The translations under genes were made by a program, and so were the position numbers. The notes below the pieces were generated by a model, which saw nothing but the letters and a program-made list of their open reading frames with translations, was not told where the DNA came from and made no database searches. From the NCBI RefSeq assembly GCF_001625085.1, contig NZ_BDAW01000052.1, forward strand, positions 1-64,000: a DNA stretch of 64,000 nucleotides, read 5' to 3'. Shown piece by piece: positions 42,247 to 50,380 of this stretch (position 1 is the stretch's first letter; each line of letters begins with the position of its first letter). The stretch comes from Nocardia acidivorans NBRC 108247. GTDB taxonomy: Bacteria > Actinomycetota > Actinomycetes > Mycobacteriales > Mycobacteriaceae.

Positions 42247-43467
42247 ATGTACCAGTGGTCCGACGAAGACCTGATGTTCCGCGATGCCGTGCGCGGCTTC
42301 ATCGAGAAGGAGCTGAAGCCCCACGTCGACCAGCTGGAGAGTGGCGCGCTGCCGCCGTTCGACATCATCCGCAAGATGTACGCGACCTTCGGGCTCGACG
42401 AGATGGCGAAGGAGGGTCTGGACAAGGCCCTCGCGCGCGAGGAGGCCGGGACCACCGGTAAGCCCGGCGGCGGATTCAGCGGATCCGGCAGCATGGGCGT
42501 CATCCTCAACAGCGAACTCGCCGGGGTGAGCCTGGGACTGGTGGCCTCCATGGGCGTCAGCCTCGGACTCACCGTCGGCACCATTCGCAGCCGCGGCACC
42601 CTCGCGCAGAAGAAGCGCTGGCTGCCCGAACTGGTCACCATGGAGAAGGTCGGTGCGTGGGCGATCACCGAACCCGATTCGGGCTCGGACGCTTTCGGCG
42701 GGATGAAGTCGTATGTGCGACGCGACGGCGCGGACTACATCCTGAACGGGCGCAAGACCTTCATCACCAACGGCCCGTACGCCGATGTCACCGTGGTCTA
42801 CGCCAAACTGGACGAGGAGGACGGCCTCGACCGCCGCGACCGCAAGGTGCTCACCTTCGTGCTGGACAAGGGCATGCCCGGCTTCGTGCAGAGCCCCGCG
42901 TTCAAGAAGATGGGGATGAACTCCTCCCCCACCGGCGAGCTGTTCTTCGACAATGTCCGCATCACCCCCGACCGGCTGCTCGGCGAGACCGAGAATCCGG
43001 CCAAGGGCGATGGAAAGGACAGTGCCAAGGAGTCTTTCGCCGCCGAGCGCATCGGCATCGCCTCGCTGGCGCTGGGAATCATCAACGAATGTCACCGGCT
43101 CTGTGTGGATTACGCCAAATCACGCAAGCTTTGGGGTAAGGAGATCGCGCAGTTCCAGCTCATCCAGCTCAAACTGGCCGAGATGGAGATCGCGCGAATC
43201 AATGTGCAGAACATGGTTTTCAATGCCATCGAGCGCACCGCCGCCGGGCAGAAGGTATCGCTGGCCGAGGCGTCGGCCATGAAGCTGTACTCCTCCCGCG
43301 CCGCCACCGAGGTCGCCATGGAGGCGGTCCAATTGTTCGGCGGCAACGGCTATATGGCCGAGTACAAGGTGGAACAGCTTGCCCGCGATGCCAAGTCGCT
43401 GATGATCTACGCGGGCAGCAATGAAATCCAGGTCACCCATATCGCCAAGGGCCTGCTCAGCCGGTAA
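42247..43467 (+). CDS. Acyl-CoA dehydrogenase, likely sterol-catabolic
   Basis: 406-residue FAD-dependent acyl-CoA dehydrogenase. Landmarks: WAITEPDSGSDA near residue 140, the middle beta domain (YILNGRKTFITNGPYAD), AERIGIASLALGI, and the C-terminal helical domain with YAKSRKLWGKEIAQFQLIQ, AVQLFGGNGYMAEY and YAGSNEIQVTHIAKG, in which the glutamate of SNEIQ is near the usual FAD/active-site loop. GGGAG stands eight bases before ATG 42247. The KstR-type operator upstream suggests it belongs to the sterol-degradation regulon; the exact substrate is not deducible. Confidence 0.88.
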   Translation: MYQWSDEDLMFRDAVRGFIEKELKPHVDQLESGALPPFDIIRKMYATFGLDEMAKEGLDKALAREEAGTTGKPGGGFSGSGSMGVILNSELAGVSLGLVASMGVSLGLTVGTIRSRGTLAQKKRWLPELVTMEKVGAWAITEPDSGSDAFGGMKSYVRRDGADYILNGRKTFITNGPYADVTVVYAKLDEEDGLDRRDRKVLTFVLDKGMPGFVQSPAFKKMGMNSSPTGELFFDNVRITPDRLLGETENPAKGDGKDSAKESFAAERIGIASLALGIINECHRLCVDYAKSRKLWGKEIAQFQLIQLKLAEMEIARINVQNMVFNAIERTAAGQKVSLAEASAMKLYSSRAATEVAMEAVQLFGGNGYMAEYKVEQLARDAKSLMIYAGSNEIQVTHIAKGLLSR

Positions 43468-43485
43468 CGACGGACCGCCGCCGGC

Positions 43486-44232
43486 TCACCGGTTCGCCCC
43501 GGCCTCCGCATCGCGGACCGGGACCAGACGGTAGGTGAGCCAGGGGCTGTGCGGCAGGTGGGGTTTGTCGATTTTGATGCGGAGACTTCGGATTTCGCCG
43601 GTGCCGGGGGCCGCGACGCGGATGACGGGGTTCAGTGCCTCGTGCACCGGCGGGTCGGTGAGGTAGAAGCGTTCGAAGTCCGGGTGCACGCGGCAGCGGG
43701 CGATGATCTCCTCGATCGTGGTGTCGGACAGAGCCATCGGGCCCATCATGCGCAGGCCGTAGGTGAATCCGTGCGCCAGCCGGGCCCAATCCACCAGTAC
43801 TTCCCGCGCGGACGGCTCGGTGAACAGGTACGTGAAGAGATTCGGCCGGGCGGCGGATTCCGGGAACGCCGCGAGCCAGGCGCTGTTGAATCCGACTATG
43901 TCGCCCTCGGGCAGCATGAGGTACGCCGCCGGATAGGGCAGGTACTCCAGATCGGCCAGGGCGTCGGCATCGGGTGCGGTCGCGGTGCGGCCCAGAATGC
44001 GATCCAGGGCGCCCGGAAAGAGCGCGGCGATGATCCGCTCCCGATAGAGGTACGGAATCCCCAGCGCGTCGAAGAGCGCACCCGTGAATTCCAGGCTCGG
44101 CACCAGCGTCCCCGCCTCGACCTTCTCGATCGCCGACTTCGACCATCCGGTCGTGCTGGCCAACTGCGCCTGCGTCACGCCGAGTGCGTCGCGACGCGAA
44201 CGCACGAATACGGCCAGTTGCCCTTTGGACAT
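43486..44232 (-). CDS. XRE-type regulator with MmyB-like ligand domain
   Basis: 248-residue regulator starting at ATG 44232 (MSKGQLAVFVRSRRDALGVTQ). The helix-turn-helix is at about 15-65 (TQAQLASTTGWSKSAIEKVEAG). The MmyB-like PAS-type sensor domain follows (YLPYPAAYLMLPEGDIVGFNSAWLAAFP, FTEPSAREVLVDWARLA) and ends WLTYRLVPVRD. It converges on the acyl-CoA dehydrogenase with 18 bases between stops. Relatives sense lipid-like ligands. Confidence 0.82.
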   Translation of the reverse strand: MSKGQLAVFVRSRRDALGVTQAQLASTTGWSKSAIEKVEAGTLVPSLEFTGALFDALGIPYLYRERIIAALFPGALDRILGRTATAPDADALADLEYLPYPAAYLMLPEGDIVGFNSAWLAAFPESAARPNLFTYLFTEPSAREVLVDWARLAHGFTYGLRMMGPMALSDTTIEEIIARCRVHPDFERFYLTDPPVHEALNPVIRVAAPGTGEIRSLRIKIDKPHLPHSPWLTYRLVPVRDAEAGANR

Positions 44233-44281
44233 GCACCTCAACCTTGCTTTGTCATACGAGTCACAGCGGAAAAGCCCTGGT

Positions 44282-44300
44282 GTCGCACCCCTGGTGCGAC
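44282..44300. promoter_or_regulatory. Palindrome upstream of the MmyB-type regulator
   Basis: GTCGCACC (44282-44289) and GGTGCGAC (44293-44300) are perfect arms with a 3-base spacer, 50-68 bases upstream of the regulator start. It may be an autoregulatory operator or a hairpin. Confidence 0.4.
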
Positions 44301-44390
44301 TCGGGCGCATTGACTTTCCCACAGCCCGCCAAGAGGCTTGACCGGGTCCTGGAACCTGCGCGCCCGGCTGCCCTCCGGTGCATGTCAGGT

Positions 44391-44421
44391 GGCTGGTGCG
44401 TTGGCGGGGAACGCACCAGCC
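44391..44421 (-). terminator. Hairpin after the SGNH hydrolase gene
   Basis: Perfect 12-base arms GGCTGGTGCGTT (44391-44402) and AACGCACCAGCC (44410-44421) with a 7-base loop, about 70 bases downstream of the minus-strand hydrolase stop. Confidence 0.6.
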
Positions 44422-44491
44422 GCCAGCCTTCTGCGCTACGGCATGGGCGCGGTGCCGAACGGCCGCCCCGCCATGGGTTCCGGCGTGCCGA

Positions 44492-45325
44492 TCACCGCCG
44501 CTCCCGGGAAATCGTCGACAGCGCGGATACGACCGAACGGGCGACCGCGACTTGACCCGCCGGGGTCAGATGTACGCCATCCGATTCGAAGAGGCGATGG
44601 CCGGGGCGGGGGCGGGTGACCGTGAGCGTATCGATCACCGGCTCCGAGCGATCCCGCAGGAGTTGTGCTGTTTCCTCGGCATCCTTTGCGCGCCAGCCGA
44701 TCCCGACTCGTTGAAAGGGCTCGAAGGTAGCGGTCAGCGCCTCGTCCATATCGGTCGGGGTGAGCCAGATCCAGCGCGCACCGCTGCGCCGGACGCCCTC
44801 GTCGTGCAGCAGGCCCAGATTGCGGCCGGTCTCCTCGGCGCTGACGATGCGCGGACCGTCCGCGCCCAGGCGCTGGGCGTCATTCGCGCCGAGTTGGCAG
44901 AGCACCCAGTCGGGACGCTGAAAGCTCAGTGCGGCAATGCTTTTCAATGCCTGGGTGGTGGTGGATCCGGAGACGGCCAGGTTGGTGAGGGTGATCGCGT
45001 CTCCCGGCCTGCGCAATTCGAGCAGGTAGCGCAGGATCTCGAACCAGGACAGGCGGTCCGCGGTACTGCTCTCCCCGAGCGCCAGGACCCGCGCTCCGGG
45101 CGCGAACGGGAGTCGATCGACCTGGCTCGCGACCTCGGGCTCGGTCAGCAGATCCGCCGCGGCGGCACGCGCCTCGATCGCGAAATCCGCGCACAGCGAC
45201 AGGTATTCGTCGACCCGCAGACCGAATAGCGCGGCGATTGCGGCGTCCTCGAGACCTCGCAGATAGGGCAGCGACAGTTCGGGTCGCTGGAATCGGACCA
45301 GCTTGGCGGTCAATTCGGCGGTCAT
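44492..45325 (-). CDS. SGNH/GDSL-type hydrolase
   Basis: 277-residue hydrolase. The SGNH blocks are visible: nucleophile in LALGESSTADRLS (GES in place of GDS, about residue 85), block II glycine in NLAVSGSTT, block III GAND in CQLGANDAQR, and DGVHLTPAGQ as the Asp-His block V. The N-terminal 75 residues are an extra helical part. AGGAGA precedes the second of two ATGs (45325) by six bases. It lies 15 bases after the stop of a membrane-protein gene on the same strand and is probably controlled by the divergent MarR regulator. Confidence 0.82.
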   Translation of the reverse strand: MTAELTAKLVRFQRPELSLPYLRGLEDAAIAALFGLRVDEYLSLCADFAIEARAAAADLLTEPEVASQVDRLPFAPGARVLALGESSTADRLSWFEILRYLLELRRPGDAITLTNLAVSGSTTTQALKSIAALSFQRPDWVLCQLGANDAQRLGADGPRIVSAEETGRNLGLLHDEGVRRSGARWIWLTPTDMDEALTATFEPFQRVGIGWRAKDAEETAQLLRDRSEPVIDTLTVTRPRPGHRLFESDGVHLTPAGQVAVARSVVSALSTISRERR

Positions 45326-45340
45326 GAGCATTCTCCTGAA

Positions 45341-46021
45341 TTACTGACGGGCGAGCAGAAAGCCGACGGTGATCAGCCACGCCATCCCGGTGAAGCGGGC
45401 GATGGGCAGCAGGAACGCGGCCGCGGTGAAGGTGAGTGCCGCGGTGCTGCACAGCGCGATCAAGGCGATCACCAGTCCCACCGTGAAAAGCCATGGCGCG
45501 AGCCGTCGTCGCGACTGCGCGCCGAGCGCGATACCCGCGATGAGCAGACCCGTCGACACCACATTGGCGGGACCGCCGACCAGGAAGGCGAGGGTGTGCA
45601 CGGCGCGAACCAGGGCGGCATCGGCGGTGACCGCGGGCAGAGTGAGCACCCAGCTGACCGCGCCGGAGCAGAACAGGAAGGCGGCGGCGAGGGTGCCGCC
45701 GATCGCGGCGAGGTTGGGTGCGAATCCCTCGGCGGTGCGGCGCAGCCGAGCCGTGATCGCCGCCGTGTAGAGGGTCAGTGGAATGGCGCTGGCGAATTGC
45801 AGCACCGCGCCGGTGCGCACGGCGGCCGGGTGGTCGCGGAAGTAGTCCAGTGCCGTGCCCGCATCGCCGAAGGGCGAGGGGAATGGGCTGCCACCGGCGC
45901 GAATGGTGCTGATCACGAGTCCGGCGACGAATACTCCGGTGAAGGCCGCGGCGAGGATGCCGGGCGGTGGTTCGGCGGCGGTCATGGGGCGGTCGATGCG
46001 GGATGCGGCGGGAATGGCCAT
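45341..46021 (-). CDS. Polytopic membrane protein
   Basis: 226-residue integral membrane protein with about six hydrophobic segments (GILAAAFTGVFVAGLVIST, GAVLQFASAIPLTLYTAAI, LAAIGGTLAAAFLFCSGAV and others). No catalytic motif or known transporter signature is recognised. ATG 46021. It is first in a two-gene unit with the SGNH hydrolase, starting 68 bases from the divergent MarR gene; the palindrome between them suggests direct control. Confidence 0.65.
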   Translation of the reverse strand: MAIPAASRIDRPMTAAEPPPGILAAAFTGVFVAGLVISTIRAGGSPFPSPFGDAGTALDYFRDHPAAVRTGAVLQFASAIPLTLYTAAITARLRRTAEGFAPNLAAIGGTLAAAFLFCSGAVSWVLTLPAVTADAALVRAVHTLAFLVGGPANVVSTGLLIAGIALGAQSRRRLAPWLFTVGLVIALIALCSTAALTFTAAAFLLPIARFTGMAWLITVGFLLARQ

Positions 46022-46042
46022 GGCAGTCCGTTCTCAGATATG

Positions 46043-46066
46043 AATCGTTCTCTCATGTGAACGATT
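46043..46066. promoter_or_regulatory. MarR-type operator in the divergent promoter
   Basis: AATCGTTC (46043-46050) and GAACGATT (46059-46066) are perfect 8-base arms with an 8-base spacer; flanking CAGATA / TATCTG extends the symmetry. A further partial copy (ATCTGTACGAT, about 46072-46082) lies nearer the marR start. Size and place fit MarR autoregulation. Confidence 0.6.
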
Positions 46067-46088
46067 ATCTGATCTGTACGATAACGCC

Positions 46089-46607
46089 GTGTCCGAATCG
46101 GAGCAAGAGGATCTGAAAACGGCGCAGCCGGTCCGCCCGATGCGCGCGGTGGCCTTCCAGCTCGCCCAGCTGGGCGCGCACGCCACCCAGCGCTTCTCCG
46201 AGCGCATTGCCGAAATCGGGCTCACCCCACCGGAAGTCGGCATTCTGCGGATGATCGCCGCCGAGCCCGGCCGCAGTCAGCGCGCCCTCGCGGCCGAATT
46301 GGGCGTGGTGCCCAGCCGCGTGGTGGCCTTGATCGATCCGCTCGACGCCAAGGGCCTCATCGAACGCCGGCGCAGCGCCACCGACCGGCGCAACCATGAA
46401 CTACACCTGACCTCCGCGGCCGGAGAACTCCTGGCCCGCATTGCCGCGGTCGCCCTGGCGCATGAACAGGAGATAACCGCGGCACTTTCCGAGGACGAAT
46501 ACACCCGGCTGGCCGACCTGCTCGCCCGCCTGGTGCACGCCCGCGACCTGACCCCGGGCGTGCACCCCGGCTTCCGCGCCACCCCGGCGGCCGGTGATCC
46601 GGCCTGA
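46089..46607 (+). CDS. MarR family regulator
   Basis: 172-residue winged-helix regulator. The DNA-binding part is PPEVGILRMIAAEPGRSQRALAAELGVVPSRVVALIDPLDAKGLIERRRSATDRRNHELHLT (about residues 47-108), with the wing RSATDRRNH as usual. Start GTG 46089. The divergent operator at 46043-46066 is its likely target, so it would regulate itself and the membrane protein/hydrolase unit. The ligand is unknown. Confidence 0.87.
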   Translation: MSESEQEDLKTAQPVRPMRAVAFQLAQLGAHATQRFSERIAEIGLTPPEVGILRMIAAEPGRSQRALAAELGVVPSRVVALIDPLDAKGLIERRRSATDRRNHELHLTSAAGELLARIAAVALAHEQEITAALSEDEYTRLADLLARLVHARDLTPGVHPGFRATPAAGDPA

Positions 46608-46640
46608 TCGGTACCGCGCACACCGTTCCGGTGAGTGGGA

Positions 46641-47162
46641 TTACGGCACAAAGACTTCGGTCGAGGCCGGGACATTCGGCCGGTCGGTCCGCACGGTGAG
46701 CTGAACCCGCCCCGAACCGGTCTCGGCGAGCACGATCGCCGGGGTCGAACGCTGCCCGGCCGGAATGAATCGGGTCACGCTCCCGGTCTGCCCGCTATCG
46801 AGATTGTGCCAATCCACGACCGCGTTCACATCGCAGGCCAGCAATTGCGGCCCCCACTCCCCCACCGGCGAAAACCCCTGCGTAATACGCAGAACCACCG
46901 CGTGCGACGCGCCGGGAGCCTCCGAATACCCATACAGCGGACCATCGAAAGCGGTCCCGCCCGCCGACAACATCCCCGCGCAAATCCCATTCCCCAGCGA
47001 GAAGACCGGACTCATAGTGAAATCGGTCTTGGCGCAGGTCCGCGGCCCAACATTCGACCAGCCGAGCTGACACTCGTCACCATCGGCCGCCGCGGGTCCG
47101 GCCACCGCCACACCCGAACCGATCAACACGGCAGCGGCCACACCAAGGAATAAGCGATTCAC
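46641..47162 (-). CDS. Small secreted protein of unknown function
   Basis: 173-residue exported protein. GTG 47162 with GAGGGG seven bases upstream is preferred over ATG 47177. The signal peptide (FLGVAAAVLIGSGVAVAGPAAA) is cleaved near residue 25. The mature domain is beta-rich with four cysteines (DECQLGW, RTCAKT, GICAGM, LACDVN) and resembles in design the secreted protein at 3557. No catalytic motif is seen. Confidence 0.7.
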   Translation of the reverse strand: MNRLFLGVAAAVLIGSGVAVAGPAAADGDECQLGWSNVGPRTCAKTDFTMSPVFSLGNGICAGMLSAGGTAFDGPLYGYSEAPGASHAVVLRITQGFSPVGEWGPQLLACDVNAVVDWHNLDSGQTGSVTRFIPAGQRSTPAIVLAETGSGRVQLTVRTDRPNVPASTEVFVP

Positions 47163-47503
47163 AGTCGTACCCCTCATCTCGGATCTACGAAAACAAACAG
47201 CAACTCCACCGATAATAATGAGGCCCCCACACTCATTCGCCCATTGCCACGCCGACCCTATTCGGCAACGCTGTCGAAAGCCCCGGTAGGCCAGGGCTTT
47301 CGACAGCACGAGGTTCCTTTTGAGCCGAGAGGCCGCTCAGGCACCGACTTCACTCACCATGCATAAATACCACCGGAACATCCGCTTCGGGCAGAGCAGC
47401 CGAAATCGCAGTGTCACAATCGAATCCGGGCCGCCGGACCATGACTGGATCGGCGGCTCCTGCGCGACCGGAGCAATGTGAAGCGAGATCCGGTGGATTC
47501 GGC
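47163..47503 (-). terminator. Intergenic region with strong hairpin
   Basis: About 340 bases without a gene between two exported-protein genes on the minus strand. It contains a perfect 14-base stem, GCTGTCGAAAGCCC (47270-47283) with GGGCTTTCGACAGC (47294-47307), a good terminator for the upstream lipoprotein gene. The rest (47180-47260) should hold the promoter of the secreted-protein gene. Confidence 0.65.
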
Positions 47504-48073
47504 TCAAGCGTGCGGCGGGAACTGGCCCTTGGCGGTGACGGTGGTGCCGTTGAGGGTGAAGGTGACGGTGCTCGGGCCGCCCTGGGGACAGCACATCGGG
47601 TCGTTGCCGACGGTCCAGTGGTAGGTGAGGGAGATGCTGGTGCGGGTGTGGGCGGTCAGCATGGTGAACATGTACGGGTCGGCGGTGGCGGTGCCGAGGT
47701 AGGTGCCGCCGGTGAAGAGCAGGACCTGGGTGTAGGGGTGATTGGTCTTGGTATCGGCCATCATCCAGGAGAGCAGGCCGTCGCAACCGCCGCTGATCGG
47801 ATCATTGCTGGTCTCCCCGACCGACCAGGTGCCGACGGGGGCGGCGGGGAGTCTGGCGAGGGCGGCCTGTGCGAGAGCGGAATTCGGGTCGAAACAGCGG
47901 CCGTTGGCGCTGCCGTTCGGGGCGTCGCGCTGCTCGGCGACGGGGACCGGGGCGCTGGTGGCGGCCGGGGTCGACGTGGTTGCCGTACAACCCGTCGCGA
48001 TCACGGCCAGGGCCGCCAACAGGACGCCGGCCATCGACCGGACCGGACTGAAGGTGCTTCGAATTCGCGCCAC
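47504..48073 (-). CDS. LppP/LprE family lipoprotein
   Basis: 189-residue lipoprotein with lipobox VIATGC (cysteine about residue 29) and the LppP/LprE pattern: CFDPNSALAQAALARLP, then YTQVLLFTGGTYLGTATADP and YHWTVGNDPMCCPQGGPSTV with the double cysteine. Family function is unknown; members are surface lipoproteins of mycolate actinobacteria. GTG 48073 gives a long n-region; ATG 48034 (MAGVLLAALAV) would give a more standard signal peptide. Confidence 0.8.
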   Translation of the reverse strand: MARIRSTFSPVRSMAGVLLAALAVIATGCTATTSTPAATSAPVPVAEQRDAPNGSANGRCFDPNSALAQAALARLPAAPVGTWSVGETSNDPISGGCDGLLSWMMADTKTNHPYTQVLLFTGGTYLGTATADPYMFTMLTAHTRTSISLTYHWTVGNDPMCCPQGGPSTVTFTLNGTTVTAKGQFPPHA

Positions 48074-48214
48074 ATGGTAGAGATCGCGGACGGCTTCGAA
48101 TGTGTTATCGCAGGTAGCCGGGGTGCCGAGGGTCGCGGATCGGAGGTGCGGTGTCGTTGAATCGGGTGCGCGGACGGCGGTGTCGTGCGGTCCGGTGAAT
48201 GAATGGAGACGGGT

Positions 48215-48459
48215 ATGACAGGCGCGGATGCCGGGCGGTTCGGGGGCCGGGTCGCGGTGGTGACGGGAGCGTCATCGGGGCTGGGGCAGGCCGTGGCGCG
48301 ATTGCCCCCGACTACACCCTCATCATGAAGACCGCCGCCGCCCGCGGGCTGATGGATCCCGTACAGGTCGCGAACGTCATCACCTTCCTGTGCTCCCCCG
48401 AAGCGTCCGCCGTGCACGGCGCGGTCTACACCGTCGACAATGGCAAAATGGCCCTCTGA
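48215..48459 (+). pseudogene. Short-chain dehydrogenase with large internal deletion
   Basis: From ATG 48215 the frame reads an SDR N-terminus, GRVAVVTGASSGLGQAVA (NAD-binding TGxxxGxG). At about 48300 it jumps, with a change of frame, to the C-terminal end of an SDR: DPVQVANVITFLCSPEAS, then GAVYTVDNGK. The roughly 150 residues between, including the catalytic Tyr-x3-Lys, are missing. The product would be non-functional. Confidence 0.8.
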
Positions 48460-48524
48460 ACCTAGACCCTCGGCGGGTCCCGGCGCACCCGAATTTGTCG
48501 GTGGGTGGCCGTAATGTTCAGCTC

Positions 48525-48668
48525 ATGAGCTTTCCGATGTACCGGCGGGCGGGTCCGGATGAAATCAGTTGCGCGGCTGGCGGTTCGGATTGCACTGTGT
48601 TGGTCGTCAGTAATGCAGGAGAAGGGTCATGGGGAGTGACCCTCCGGGGGAAGGGATGTATGTCATGA
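48525..48668 (+). CDS. Possible small ORF overlapping the DUF397 gene
   Basis: 47-codon frame (MSFPMYRRAGPDEISC...) whose TGA overlaps the ATG of the following DUF397 gene (ATGA at 48665-48668), an arrangement typical of translational coupling. Two cysteines and a short valine-rich stretch (CTVLVVSNAG) are the only features. It could be a real partner of the DUF397 protein or a chance ORF. Confidence 0.3.
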   Translation: MSFPMYRRAGPDEISCAAGGSDCTVLVVSNAGEGSWGVTLRGKGCMS

Positions 48669-48883
48669 ACCGCAATATGATTCGCGGCGAGCGCGGTCCG
48701 AGGTTCGCCAAGAGCAGTTTCAGTTACGGCGGCGGCGATTGCGTCGAGGTCGCGTACCACGAGGGACGGATCGCCGTGCGCGACTCCAAGGACCGGCACA
48801 GCCCGACACTGTGGTTCACCAAATCCGAATGGCGCGCGTTCATGTCGGGGGCGCGCGCCGGTGAATTCGATTTCGGCGACTGA
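48665..48883 (+). CDS. DUF397 family protein
   Basis: 72-residue DUF397 protein. The pattern FAKSSFSYGGGDCVEVAYHEGRIAVRDSKD followed by LWFTKSEWRAFMSGARAGEFDF covers the whole domain. DUF397 proteins are usually encoded with XRE/DUF5753 regulators in actinobacteria and affect development and secondary metabolism in Streptomyces; here the XRE gene at 48967 converges on it. Start ATG 48665 with AAGGG nine bases upstream. Confidence 0.82.
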   Translation: MNRNMIRGERGPRFAKSSFSYGGGDCVEVAYHEGRIAVRDSKDRHSPTLWFTKSEWRAFMSGARAGEFDFGD

Positions 48884-48890
48884 CGTGCAG

Positions 48891-48923
48891 GTGGTGTCGC
48901 AGCGAATTTCGCTGCGACACCAC
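48891..48923. terminator. Bidirectional terminator between DUF397 and XRE genes
   Basis: Perfect 16-base arms, GTGGTGTCGCAGCGAA (48891-48906) and its complement (48908-48923), between two convergent genes. Confidence 0.85.
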
Positions 48924-48966
48924 CACCCCACGTGCGGCCGACCCCTCGACGGCCGCTGGAATCAGG

Positions 48967-49878
48967 TCAATTGATTGCGATACGGTGGATTTCATCCCGT
49001 AGGTCGGCGATGAATACCCGGGCATCGTTGTCGGACAAGGCCATTCGACTCAAAGCCAGCCAGCGGCGGCGATGAGCTTCGACAAGTTCGGGGCCGCGCG
49101 TGACCATACTTCCCGGAATGGGTTCCGCGGAGGCGAGCGCGTGGTCCTCGTTCTCGTAGATGACGAAACCGTGCGGGATCGTGGTGCTCGCCTCGATCTC
49201 CTGCGGAATCACCCCGATGGTGACCGTATCGAGGGTCTCGATCGAGACGATCCGGTCCAGTTGGGCGAGCAGCATCCGATGCGGTCCGGGCCGAAAGCGC
49301 AGGGCCGCTTCGGTAATCAGGAATTCGAAGCGTTTGGCGGGGTCGTACAGCACCCGCTGGCGATCCAGGCGCGCGGCGAGCGCGGCGGCCAGGGCGTCGG
49401 GCGTATACGGCGGATCGAAGGTGGCGAATACCCGCCGGGCGTAGTCGGCGGTCTGCAGCAGACCGGGCACCAGCGTGGGCTGAAAGTTTCGCACCAGGTG
49501 CGCATCCTCTTCGAATGCCCGCACATCGTCCTGCAGATGCGGCCGGTCCGCGAGCGAGGTCGCCCAGTCCCGCACCTCGGGCGAATGCGCCGCCTCGGTC
49601 AGCGCCCGTAATGAATCCGGCTCCACCCCAACGGCTTTGGCCCAATCCAGCACCTGCGGCAGCGGCGGCACCACGCGCCCCGCCTCGATCCGCGACAGCG
49701 TCGACTGACTGATTCCGACCCGCTTGGCCAGTTCCCGCCCCGAGATTCCGGCGATGTCCCGCAACCGGCGCAGCTCCGCCGCCAACTGCTGGCGCGGATG
49801 CCCTTGGCACGCAACCGAATTCGCGGCGATCTCCGCCGCATCAGTCGCGCCCTCTGCGGGTCGATTCACTGGAAACAT
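48967..49878 (-). CDS. XRE regulator with DUF5753 domain
   Basis: 303-residue regulator. The helix-turn-helix is at about 32-85 (LRRLRDIAGISGRELAKRVGISQSTLSRIEAGRVVP). The C-terminal DUF5753 domain runs from about 120 (VRNFQPTLVPGLLQTADYARRVF, RQRVLYDPAKRFEFLITEAALRF, IGVIPQE, HGFVIYENED). ATG 49878. It converges on the DUF397 gene. Several TGATTCA/TGAATCA heptamers just upstream are likely binding sites for this protein. Confidence 0.87.
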   Translation of the reverse strand: MFPVNRPAEGATDAAEIAANSVACQGHPRQQLAAELRRLRDIAGISGRELAKRVGISQSTLSRIEAGRVVPPLPQVLDWAKAVGVEPDSLRALTEAAHSPEVRDWATSLADRPHLQDDVRAFEEDAHLVRNFQPTLVPGLLQTADYARRVFATFDPPYTPDALAAALAARLDRQRVLYDPAKRFEFLITEAALRFRPGPHRMLLAQLDRIVSIETLDTVTIGVIPQEIEASTTIPHGFVIYENEDHALASAEPIPGSMVTRGPELVEAHRRRWLALSRMALSDNDARVFIADLRDEIHRIAIN

Positions 49879-49880
49879 GA

Positions 49881-49956
49881 TGATTCAGATCGAATCACCT
49901 TGATTCACCCGAGTCAAGCCCAGGCGGGTCGAACCGTGAATCATGACCTGAATCAC
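49881..49956. promoter_or_regulatory. Cluster of TGATTCA/TGAATCA heptamers upstream of the XRE gene
   Basis: TGATTCA occurs at 49881-49887 and 49901-49907, and its complement TGAATCA at 49937-49943 and 49949-49955. A GATTC-N5-GAATC inverted repeat (49882-49896) lies a few bases before the XRE start codon. Four exact heptamers in 75 GC-rich bases are unlikely by chance and suggest an autoregulatory operator. Confidence 0.55.
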
Positions 49957-50140
49957 ATATCCGGCAGCACCGTGGATTTCGGGCGAACAGGCCCCGTGAC
50001 GCCGAGCCTCCCCGCGGTCGTGCATTCAGCCGTGACCGGCTGGTCCCGGTCGATCACGAAGCGGTGGACCGGACCGAACGCGCTGGGCCCCTTCGGCTTT
50101 CGCCGGATAGGGCCTGCAGCGGGCGAGGCCGGTACCGATA

Positions 50141-50376
50141 TCAGGAACCGCTGGCCGCCGGAGCCGGGCGGCGTCGGCTGCTGTTGTCGTAGGAGAGGTC
50201 GTCGAAGTCGCCCGCCCTGGCTCCCCGGAGCCAGGCTGCGAACTCCTCACGGGTGAACTCACCGCGGAGTCAGGGGAGGTGGAGTTGCGGATAAGCACGC
50301 CTTCCGGCGCGGCTGCGATCTCCACACAGTTGCCACTACCGCACGCGCGAGCACGCCGCCAGTGCGGATCAGCCAT
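50141..50376 (-). pseudogene. DUF397 gene with frameshift
   Basis: ATG 50376 starts a DUF397 protein (WRRARACGSGNCVEIAAAPEG, then VLIRNSTSPD). The expected end of the domain, GEFTREEFAAWLRGARAGDF and DDLSYDNSSRRRP to a TGA at 50141, is in the neighbouring frame. The shift lies at about 50268-50280, near a CCCC run. It is either a true inactivating mutation, a programmed shift or a sequencing error. It follows the XRE gene by four bases and ends a tight operon. Confidence 0.65.
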
Positions 50377-50380
50377 CGGT

